Shown here in pieces: positions 55,326-64,000 of a DNA stretch of 64,000 nucleotides; the first letter of the stretch is position 1, and each line of letters starts with the position of its first letter. The notes under the pieces were generated by a model. It saw nothing but the letters and a program-made list of their open reading frames with translations. It was not told the DNA's origin and did no database searches. Made by a program: the position numbers and the translations under genes. Source of the stretch: Dipteris shenzhenensis. Lineage: Eukaryota; Polypodiophyta; Polypodiopsida; Gleicheniales. The stretch is taken from assembly GCA_047967505.1 (NCBI GenBank), contig CM106538.1; one strand, 5' to 3'.

Positions 55326-56390
55326 CTTCTTGGAATCTTGGTTCTCACTCAATTGTGCAAGGGTAGCTACATCATAGCTTTCCAATGAAGGTAGCTCCTC
55401 CAACGTACCTACCCTTCAAAGGATTTGTTTTCCCCTTTGTCAATCATTGAATTGGGCTTTTCATGCTCTAGCTATGCTTGCCTGTTGCTGCCTAGTCATC
55501 ATTCACAGAGTGATTGTTTTCCTTATGGTGACCTAATGACCTTTAATCATTATGCTCAAAGGTGCCCCAGGTGCAGACATTAGGCATGAATGGGTGTTGA
55601 TTCGAATGGTGTGAATCACTCTATAGATACCTCTTTGGAAAGTCTTGCATATCAGAATGTGATACCTTTATGATGTGGAAGCTAGAGGGCAACAGTGTCG
55701 TCAGTATGGTGTGGCTTGGAATTCAAAGAGAAGTACTCTTCTTGTTCCCATTAGCATTTGTCCACCCTTAAATCTAGACATTCTGCGTTTCACAAACCAT
55801 CTCTCTCCTTTCTGACCACCTTCCCAGCTGCTCCTCTCTAAAACTTAATATTACTTTCTCTTTTCATATTTAATGCCCTCTCTTCCATTCTAATCCTTTC
55901 ATCCCTCATTCTCTTTTCATTCTTTATTCCCCTTATTCTTCTTTTCTTTATACTTTTCTCAAACAGGTCAGCCATTTTTTATCTTGTTTGTACTTACTCC
56001 CATATCTTCCATCTTTCAGTTTATATTAGTCTTCACTTACACTTTTTCTCTACCCTAGCCATATTTCAAATTCTAATTTTCTTGAGGATCTACTAAACTT
56101 GAAAAGTGAGTTCTGATTACTTTACTATGTCTAGGAGCTTTCACAGAATTTCAAAAGCATTCAAGCTTAAAACTCGTGGCCTGTCCAAAGGAATTGTGCT
56201 CCCTTATGCTTGGATGACCATGGTCTATTAGCAGGAGAAGCTGGTGAAGGTTCGAAATCATATTGAGACTGGAACAAACTTAAAAGAAATGGAAAAAAAC
56301 TAAATCATGGAGCTGATCACCTAATTCTCACTGTCCAATTGCCACAGTTCTGCTTGGTGCCAAAATCAACGCAACAGACTTGCAACAAAT
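55326..56390. other. No supported feature
   Basis: AT- and CT-rich intergenic sequence just downstream of the oxygenase gene (which is on the minus strand). No frame or motif was recognised. Confidence 0.4.
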
Positions 56391-56749
56391 CGTAGGAAAA
56401 TGGCACCAAAGTAGGCTGTAAAATTATCCTTACTTCCAATCATCAGATACAGCAGTAAGTGATAATATAGAGAGAAATGCATTATTGGAAGCTTGAAATC
56501 CTGATTAATCGTAGGAAAATGGCACGAAAGTAGGCTCTAAAAATTATCCTTACTTCCAATCATCTGATACAGCAGTAAGTGATAATATAGAGAGAAATGC
56601 ATTATTGGAAGCTTGAAATCCTGATTAATCGTAGGAAAATGGCACGAAAGTAGGCTGTAAAAATTATCCTTACTTCCAATCATCTGATACAGCAGTAAGT
56701 GATAATATAGAGAGAAATGCATTATTGGAAGCTTGAAATCCTGATTAAT
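56391..56749 (-). repeat. Three tandem 119-120 bp units in the 3' flank of the oxygenase gene
   Basis: Units 56391-56509, 56510-56629 and 56630-56749 are nearly identical. The array ends three bases from the stop codon of the 2OG oxygenase gene (56753-56755), so it probably forms its 3' UTR. Confidence 0.92.
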
Positions 56750-56752
56750 CGA

Positions 56753-58209
56753 TTATTGTCCAACACTGTAGTATTTGGAAAGAGTTTCCTCTGTAAAATC
56801 CCCAAAATTAAGATGTCCAGGGAAAGCAGCCTGCAAGAACATGGATGGTAATAACGTCAATTCACTTGCATGCAAAAGTTTTTTTCCTTCTGAAATATCA
56901 TCCAACAAAAAGGGCTCCATGAGGAGCACCATCACATTTACCTTGTCATGGTGATTACCATGCTCATGTCCAATATTTAGTGGCTGATCCCTGTCCAGAA
57001 ATGTGATATATTTTCAGCTCATATCCTGAAGATCTAGAATTTCCAGAGGACACATCTACTGCTGACATTAATCAAATTCCCAACGTCCCCAGTCTATGGG
57101 AACTTCATTGTTACTAAACCCAAGTCAAAGAAACTTCAAACAATTGGGTGAAACACTTAACATACAAGGATAAGGATTTAATCTAGCCTTAAGTCCTAGG
57201 CTGGTTGTTTTTGTCTATGTTTAGGGGGGTTGAATGGAAGCTTTTACATATCCATAAACAAGAATTTAGGCTGGATATAATGCAGCAAGGGTATTTCTTC
57301 AACTGTCGTTGGGAAGGAGCAGATAAAAGACTGCAAGAAGAGCATTTTTACCAGTGTGGTTGCATAAATACAGCAAAAGTGTTGCGTACTACACCACCAG
57401 CATTAATTCCTTGTGCTGCCTAAATTCACGTGGTGAGAATTTCTCACACAAAAAACAAACAACAACAAATGCACAATCAGTGTCAAACAGCACACTGCAC
57501 AGATAAGATAAAACAAAAGTTCATGGGGCAATAGCAATGTAGCAGCCAGGAACCCAAAATGCACTGGCCATACATGTAGGCAAAGCCTACCCGCACACAA
57601 TGAGGTGTTGCATGAAAAAGCCCTTTGGTCAGAAACTCTGTAGCTTCGCCCATCTGATATGCTATCTGATCCTCTTTAAAAGTGGCCTGAATACAACATG
57701 ATCCATAAATGTTAAAGAAGGAAAACAGCACAATCTCTTTTATTAGTATTCTGCACTTTCTTTGTTTCTAAGAAATTGAGTGCATTCTCTCTTTTTTTTT
57801 TTGCTGATGTTCACAGCTTGCCTATTGCGATCTCAAAACTGCTGCTAGTTATAGCTTCTGTCCATGTGGGTTGAAATTGTGGCCTTCAGCTGCCCTCATT
57901 CATTGAAGGGATGACTATTTAAGGAATCATTGACCTTTCCCAAAGAAGCTCTATTCTCTACTTAGCTTGAATATATTCTCCAGTGAAAATAGTACCCAAT
58001 TCCCGACATTGCAGCGATCGAAAGTGATAGTTAAATTATTCACTACTAAAATTCACGTTATAATAAATAACCAGGTTTGTTAATCATTCATGCACAAGAG
58101 TCCGGTACCTTGAAAATTTCTCCAGTACGAGTCCTTACATACAGTCCAGCATCAGCGTCAGGACAAGGCACCTCCTTACCATCTTTCATGTACATGGCAC
58201 AAGTAAGAC
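56753..58209 (-). CDS. 2-oxoglutarate/Fe(II)-dependent oxygenase, last five exons of a host gene
   Basis: Five exons join in phase with GT/AG borders on the minus strand: 58209-58109 (LTCAMYMKDGKEVPCPDADA, then GLYVRTRTGEIFK), 57686-57591 (ATFKEDQIAYQMGEATEF, then HATPHCVR), 57419-57352 (GGVVRNTFAVFMQPHW), 56990-56942 (DQPLNIGHEHGNHHDK) and 56830-56753 (LNFGDFTEETLSKYYSVGQ, stop TAA). Together they give ~130 residues. By family knowledge HATPHCV carries the distal iron-binding His and VVRNTF the 2OG-binding Arg. No stop or frameshift is seen, so the gene may be functional. Exons bearing the HxD iron ligands are not found up to 59.9 kb and may lie beyond the window. The substrate is unknown. 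Confidence 0.82.
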
Positions 58210-59880
58210 CTACAGATACATGATTTAGATGAGAATTGGAGCTTCAGTAAAATGTCAACAAGACAAACCCAAGGGTGGATTTTTCTTTTCCAAAGAAAGG
58301 TGACTTCTAAATAAAATTTGAAAACAATATGAAGGCTCAGCTATCTGTGAGGCACTGACCAAGAAATGCTGGCTGTCCTGAAGCCTGCTTCATGGGGCAC
58401 TAGCTCATTGCCTAGGGTAACCTCAAAGTAGGTGCCAACAACCAGTGTGGAGGACTATGCAACCAACAGGTTTCTCAATCTGTGAAAGTATAAGGTACTT
58501 GTAGGCTTGGCTTTGCAGAAAAACTCCCACCTTTTCAGTGGCCTTCCTAGAACCCTCTGTGCCTTGTTCCTATTTGGGTGGGTCCCTCGGTATAAATAAC
58601 GTCATTCGAGATGCTAACAAGACTAGCTACAAAGCAAACCTGCTGTCTCACCATCACTAGACTGCGATGTGCTACCGAAACGTTCCATGCAGTGATGCTG
58701 GCAATTGTCTCCCGCACGCTATCATCCGGCAAGGGCTTTGGGCATCATCAGGAAGGAGGCTATGAATCCAATTGTCTCCCGCACGCTATCATCCGGCAAG
58801 GGCTTTGGGCATCATCAGGAAGGAGGCTATGAATCCTGGCTATCCTAGCTGGCAATGCTGTCTCCATCTCTTAGGGATGGAGAAAGTGTGGCACCCCTCT
58901 ACCAAGCCCTAGGTGAATACCTGCCGCGAATCCTCCAATCCTTGCAACAATCTAAGGGAACCATACCGTATCTTCTGAGCCACAAGGCACACTCCATGGA
59001 CAATGGGCAATCATGTTCAAGTTCCCTGCCTCACAGCAATGAAAGGTCCCATTTCTCCCCATCTGCTCTAGCCACAAGCCAATAAGAAGCCAATAAAAAG
59101 ACCTTGGTGGAACATTGGCCAAAAGAAATATGCTATCTTTCTCACGCGAAGGCTTGTCCAAAGGCGGGACAAAAATATGATGAGGACCACACGTAGCACT
59201 TTGTTGTCCAGCTAGTGATGCTCTTGGGAAGGGCTCTAGGGTGAGGCATCTAGCTATAAGCATCTGCCAATGTGCGTAGTCTAGGATAGATTTAGGATGT
59301 CCAAAACCACTCTCGTGGGTCCCACTACACTCCTCTCAATGGTTGGCCCTCTCGCAACCGTAGCCACCACTGGGTGTACTTCTTGTACAATCCAAGGTTT
59401 ATGGACCATTTCCGCCCCAATCATCCCACCCCTCTAATCATCTACTACTCTAAGGAAGTCCAAGGCCTCATCCACCTTAGGGCCTCTATCCTTTGACACT
59501 GACTCAAATTAAATTTAGAGTCCCTCCCAAGCCTTTATTGAAGAAAATACAAAAGGGTACATTGAGGTGGTAGGCAATGAAGAAGGTTCTCATCTACCTA
59601 GGGTCTCTACCCTGCAATACTCACTTTAACTGTAGAGACCTCCTGAGCCCATACTAAAGAAAAGCGGATAGGGTGGAGAGAAGTGGTAGGTCTTGAAAAG
59701 GGACCTTATTGGGACTCTAGTCCTTGGAAATTGACCTAGCTAGTATGGCGTTTGGGACTGCTTTCCTAAGGCCCTCCCACCCAGTCGCTGAGATGGTTGT
59801 GTCGATCTCCTTCATCCTACAACCAACCCCTCTAAAATGTGCCAGTGGTTGTAATTGCTGCTCGGGTTGCTGAGGAAGCT
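58210..59880. other. Probable upstream intron of the oxygenase gene; no exon found
   Basis: No frame with oxygenase motifs is seen. Non-coding sequence with a 67-bp tandem duplication. The intron interpretation follows only from the acceptor at 58209. Confidence 0.4.
58703..58836 (+). repeat. 67-bp tandem duplication
   Basis: Units 58703-58769 and 58770-58836 are essentially identical (AATTGTCTCCCGCACGCTAT at each start). Confidence 0.92.
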
Positions 59881-62126
59881 GATAGACCTCACATTTTGCC
59901 AGTGTAGTATAAAAAGAGGTTGAGACATCACCATATGCACCCCTCTATCATGATATCATGGATTTCTCAAGCCGCAGAGATGATGTCCTAGTGGGGAACT
60001 TCAACGCGAGGACAGGAGCACGCCAAGTGCCACTACTAGATTTTTGAGACGATGTTGTTTTACTGCCTGACATAGATTTGGCTGACGCTGACAAATCACG
60101 AGTGTTTGTTGATAGACGGGCTCCTATCACTTCTTATGGACATGCACTACTAGATCTAGGTACAACACATGATCTCAATATCTATAATGATCTTGAGCGA
60201 TGGCCCTCCTCCAACAGCTTCACCTGCTTTCCGCATGGAGGGGGGTCTAGCGTAGTTGATTATATCTTGGGATCCCCTACTTTCACATCACATATCACAG
60301 ACTTCTTCGTCTCACCACCACCACCTCGGGCTGATTACGCATATCTCTTCTTCAATATCACCACTCCCCACCTTGCTCTACCACTTACCACACCACCCAC
60401 CTACACTACCTATCACGACATACACTTTGACCACAGCTTCTCACCCATATACTCTGCACGGCTCTACACTTTACTCACCTATATTGACCACATACCCCTC
60501 CTAGAGGACCGGGCCGTGTTGATTAGCCGATCATTGCACAAAGCTGCCCTTCACGCTTCCCATACACCGCACGTTCTAACTGCCAATGCCTTTAGGATCC
60601 GTGCCATGTAATAGGTGGTGCGATGATGAGTGTAAGGCTCTTCGTCGACAACTCTGATTCGAATCCCTACATGGCCTACCAAGTGAGCTAGAAACATTAC
60701 GCGAGTATTGCCGTCTAGTTCGCCAAAGAAACGAAACTTTGTTCGCCAAATGAGGATAAATTACTGAACATCCTTTTCAGTCATAATTCCAAAGACTTTT
60801 GTGACAGTTTCTTTAACGGCACTCACAGAAACTCAAGTTTGGCACAACTACACCCACACACTTTATGACATCCCCGACCAGTCCATACGTAATCTCTTGC
60901 ACATACCACGACCTATCTCTTGCACTCTTTTCACTAAGGGGGCGCTTCATAATGGCCGAGCGAAGGATCATGAGAGATTATGCACCAAGTTTGTTGCATA
61001 CGGGATTGATATCCTAGCCCCTATTCTTGCAAAGCTATTTAATGAAGCAGTTTGTCTCAGCTTCCCACACACTTGGACCCTCAACACTATCACACCTATC
61101 CACAAGGCAAGGGATCCCATGGATCCAAGTAACTACAGGACCATTATGATCGGGCATGTCATGTCTAAGATACATGCTTTGGTGCTAGATATGGAGGTTA
61201 GTCGCGCTATGCAGAGATGCACGGACTTGGAGTAGATGGACAGGCAGGCTTTTGACGCGACCACGGGACCATGGATCATATGCTTACACTTAGGAGTATC
61301 ATAGAAGAGGCCAGGACATGGAGACAGAGGGTATCTTGTTGCTTTGTGGATTTTCGCAAAGCCTTTGATACAATACCTCGAGCACGTCTCATCAAGCGGT
61401 TAGAGGAGCTAGGGTATCGGCCGGAGATAGTTTGGGCTGTTATGGCACTTTATGAGAGGGTTTTTGGTAGGGTCTGGACGGGGGGTGGATGGACAGATGA
61501 GATCCTGAGCACCACCGCTTTCCTGGACCGACTGGAGAGATAGTGCTTCCACTCGCACTTTTAGGACCCGCATACCAAGTTCTCCTTTTTGACTCCTTGG
61601 TCCGACCTGCGGGCATGTATGGTAGCACTTGTTGGCAACCATACCTTTTTCGACACACAGTGGACTTGAGTAGAGAGATTATACGTTCTCCTACTCTCAC
61701 AGGTGATACGCAGCAAGCCATCTGTCCCTCATCAGATCATTTAGGCTGAGTTTGGGGCATCCCCACTATAGTTAGATGCGGCATTCCAGACTATCACTTA
61801 TCTCTACCGCGTACGCACATACGGCTCATGTACCACAGGGCGACACAAGCTACCTTGGTTGGCACTAGCATCTTTTATGGCATTAGTAGCTCAGGGTGAT
61901 CATAGATGTTGGTACGCACGCACATGTGGGTGGTTTGAGAGATTGGGTTTTCATATAGACAGGCTGCCACCCTTCCAGTACATCATTGATGCTCCATTTG
62001 CCCCATTCCGGGGCAACGAATTCAACCGAATCATCCGGGAGGATCTTCTACAACTACAAACATTCAGGACCTGGCTAGCACAGGCAGAGCTCCCTGTGAA
62101 GCTCAGTTTCTATCGGGACCACTAGT
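59880..62126 (+). pseudogene. LINE ORF2 fragment: endonuclease, partial RT, C-terminal part
   Basis: Sister copy of the LINE at 2.6-5.2 kb. The endonuclease has NFNARTG (about 60000), ALLDLGTTHDLNIYNDLERW, SSVVDYILGSPTFTS (about 60248) and PPRADYAYLFFNI. The RT has APILAKLFNEAVCLSFPHTW, IHKARDPMDPSNYR, IMIGHVMSKIHALVLD, then a frame change and motif A, CFVDFRKAFDTIPRARLIKR (about 61339-61398), where the first catalytic Asp is preserved. YADD is missing: after GGWTDEILST the sequence jumps to C-terminal ORF2. The C-terminal part (WFERLGFHIDRL, FRTWLAQAELPVKLSFYRDH) stops abruptly at 62124. Confidence 0.82.
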
Positions 62127-63545
62127 TGCACATTTCAACAGTCTTAAAGAGAGCTTCGCACTGATATATGTTTCGTAAGAAACAGAGAAGCGGCCAAAAA
62201 GTTATGGACAGTTTACTAGACGGGGGTAAAATTGTCATGAAAACATACTGCCAGACACAGAGACTCATAACTTTTAGCAGCAATATCTGATTCAAGATCT
62301 GATCACATAGGAACATGCGCCTTAAAGAGAGCTTCACGCTGATATAATTTCATCAAAATCGGACTACCGGGCAGAAAGTTATGAGCAAAACACTAACAGG
62401 GGGTCAAACTATCATGAAAACTGCCCTCCACCCATGCTAATTTCGCCTGAGCACGATGCTCCCTCAAGACTCCACCTTCATCAATGATCCACCCCTCATA
62501 GATTTCGCCTAGAAGAGGGGAAGAAGTTTGCATGGTGGCTCGGGAAACAGATGGACCATGTGTGCACAGTGAGTGGCCCAATAGAAAGAACTTTTAAGGC
62601 TTTGAAATAAAGAAAAGGGAAGAGACACTCAAGAGAGAGAACTCGAAGTGACCCTCATTACCAATAGAGTCAGAATCCACTCCAATGCAACTCAAAACAC
62701 TACAAACACAAAGAAGAAGAAGAGGTTTCATATATACAAGAGGGAGCGGAAGCTCCAAGACTAGTCATAGAGAGAGAATAAACTAGAGAGAGATGGACTC
62801 AAGAGTCTACATGAGAGAATATCTACAAGAGGGAGAGAAGGCTCATGGAAGGGACTTCAGGAGACTAGAGCTACGGCAACATGAGGCCTAATGGTGGAAG
62901 AGATTGATGAACAAGGGAGAGGAGGGCTCCTTTTATAGAGATTTTGTTACCCTCCTTCACCTATTTACAATTGCTGCCTGTAGATTCTTTTTCCCATCAA
63001 TCACATAAGCCCGTATGTCACCATCCATGTCCTTTTTGGCTACTCTTGCCATATGTCCCATCACAAGATGCTCAAGACTCTTAAAATATTGAGAAAGTCA
63101 AGAGTCTCCCCACATGGAGTCCATAGGGACCCTCTCTTTTCCACATGTCCACATCCTCCTTATTCCACATAGGAATTCTAGAAGGATTCCTCTTGACTTC
63201 ACACTCCTCCACATGCCTTCCACACGCTTAGCATGTGGCCTCTCTTATATTATTGGAATACATGGACACGAGCCCACCTCTTTATATGACTCACTCTTCC
63301 TATTTTCTAAAAACTCCATAATATCCCATACACAAATAACTCTCACCCCATACCAAGGTATTTATAATTCATACCTATGGTATTTACAATGAGCCATTCC
63401 ACTCATCCTCTCAATCCCATACAATATCATAGAAAATAGGAATAAGTGAGAGACACTAGGCTATCACTTGATACTCAAACTCTTATCAAACATAGAGAAA
63501 AACAATACCAATGCCAAATTAAAAATATCAATTTTTGGCGTCACA
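62127..63545 (-). mobile_element. 3' LTR of a Ty3/gypsy element (minus strand)
   Basis: On the minus strand it starts TGTGACGCCAAAAATTG at 63545, directly after a polypurine tract. A TATA box, CTATAAAAGG, is at about 62931-62940. The inner end is placed at 62127 (TGCA) because LINE coding ends at that point; this is inference. The stretch 62143-62422 holds two diverged copies (offset ~178 bp) of a CTTAAAGAGAGCTTC segment. Confidence 0.6.
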
Positions 63546-63557
63546 TCTTTCCCCCCC
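63546..63557 (-). other. Polypurine tract of the gypsy element
   Basis: On the minus strand it reads GGGGGGGGAAAGA, ending at the LTR start. It would prime plus-strand DNA synthesis. Confidence 0.75.
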
Positions 63558-63593
63558 CAGCAGATCCTCTCTTGTAACAGAGAGGGTCTGCTG
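63558..63593 (-). repeat. 15-bp stem-loop between pol stop and polypurine tract
   Basis: Arms 63558-63572 and 63579-63593 pair at 14 of 15 positions around the 6-base loop TGTAAC. The pol stop is only four bases away. Confidence 0.85.
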
Positions 63594-63597
63594 GCCC

Positions 63598-64000
63598 TTA
63601 AGGTGGTCGAGCATAGAAGAATTTAAGGCAATACTCATTGGTGCGTCCGGGTATCACCATGCCATCAACATCCTCAAGCTGATAGGTTCCATTCGTGAAC
63701 TTCTTTTTGACTCGATATGGTCCCTCCCATCGACCGATAAACTTTTTGTCTAGCCGCTTGTCCAGACGGCTATCAAATCTCATTACCAAATCTCCTTTTG
63801 CAATATCTTTCTTCTTCCGTAATTTGGTGTTAAAACGGGCCTTGCGCCTTTTTTAAGAAGATTCTAAGTTTTGTAAGGCCTGTAATCTACATTCATCCAA
63901 GGCTTCTAGCTGTACCAAGCGTTGAGCATAGGCATCCTCCTGTCCTTCTATTCTTGTAACAGCAATGCGAAGACTATGTATCTCCAATTCAATGGGTAAA
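63598..64000 (-). pseudogene. Ty3/gypsy integrase C-terminal region (runs off the window)
   Basis: The minus strand enters from beyond the window with LPIELEIHSLRIAV, QRLVQLEALDECRLQALQNL, a stop near 63857, then FNTKLRKKKDIAKGDLVMRF. The frame 63789-63598 reads KFIGRWEGPYRVKKKFTNGT, YQLEDVDGMVIPGRT, CLKFFYARPP-stop. This is the GPY-type integrase tail of plant Athila/Tat-like elements. The integrase core would be at >64000. Confidence 0.82.

Noticed and set aside
56946-57110. Plus-strand reading with a SYPEDLEFPEDTSTADINQ stretch
   Set aside because: It overlaps antisense to an in-phase oxygenase exon (56942-56990) and its adjacent intron and has no conserved context.
1-64000. CRISPR arrays, prophage, bacterial operons, rRNA or tRNA genes
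   Set aside because: None seen. Short regular arrays present are minisatellites, and tRNA-like words are only primer-binding sites.

Overview
The window looks like a piece of a large, repeat-rich nuclear genome of a land plant. The evidence is the mix of Ty1/copia and Ty3/gypsy LTR retrotransposons primed by plant-type tRNAs (TGGTATCAGAGC and a TTTGGCACCGCTGCCGG-type site), plant L1-type LINEs, and a spliced host gene whose exons have GT/AG borders. I cannot fix the lineage. The quantity and decay of the elements fit a gymnosperm, a fern or another large-genome plant. I see no bacterial operons, CRISPR arrays, rRNA or tRNA genes.

Layout. 1-1590: 3' end of an LTR, its primer-binding site and a decayed gag. 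1590-6256: a rearranged LINE (ORF1, endonuclease, partial reverse transcriptase, C-terminal zinc finger, 3' hairpin plus CTTT tail). 6265-8230: copia-like remnants on both strands. 8229-10963: three copies of a ~0.52-0.56 kb repeat around a LINE ORF2 fragment. 10970-11880: copia gag and LINE 3'-end fragments on the minus strand. 12113-13397: a putative LTR with an internal duplication. 13584-20764: a nearly full-length L1 LINE on the minus strand bounded by a 12-bp target-site duplication. 20765-26540: mostly unassigned, with one candidate split gene (22.7-23.2 kb). 26.5-36.95 kb: an old minus-strand copia element split by a younger, complete copia insertion (27668-33538) with near-identical LTRs and a 5-bp target-site duplication. 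40231-42638: a small gag-only LTR element. 43.4-45.3 kb: decayed Ty3/gypsy pol. 46.2-49.1 kb and 53.2-55.0 kb: two related gypsy gag copies facing each other. 49.2-52.4 kb: LTRs, minisatellites and CT-, TCC- and C-rich tracts. 56753-58209: the last five exons of a host 2-oxoglutarate/Fe(II) oxygenase gene (minus strand). 59.9-62.1 kb: a second copy of the first LINE type, apparently cut by a minus-strand Ty3/gypsy element (62.1 kb to the window end).

Almost all coding potential belongs to retroelements, and nearly all of it carries stops or frameshifts. The one convincing host gene is the 2OG oxygenase; a second candidate is weaker. The most striking large-scale feature is the number of two-copy direct tandem duplications (67-560 bp) inside otherwise dispersed elements. 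Several are in frame and duplicate recognisable protein domains.
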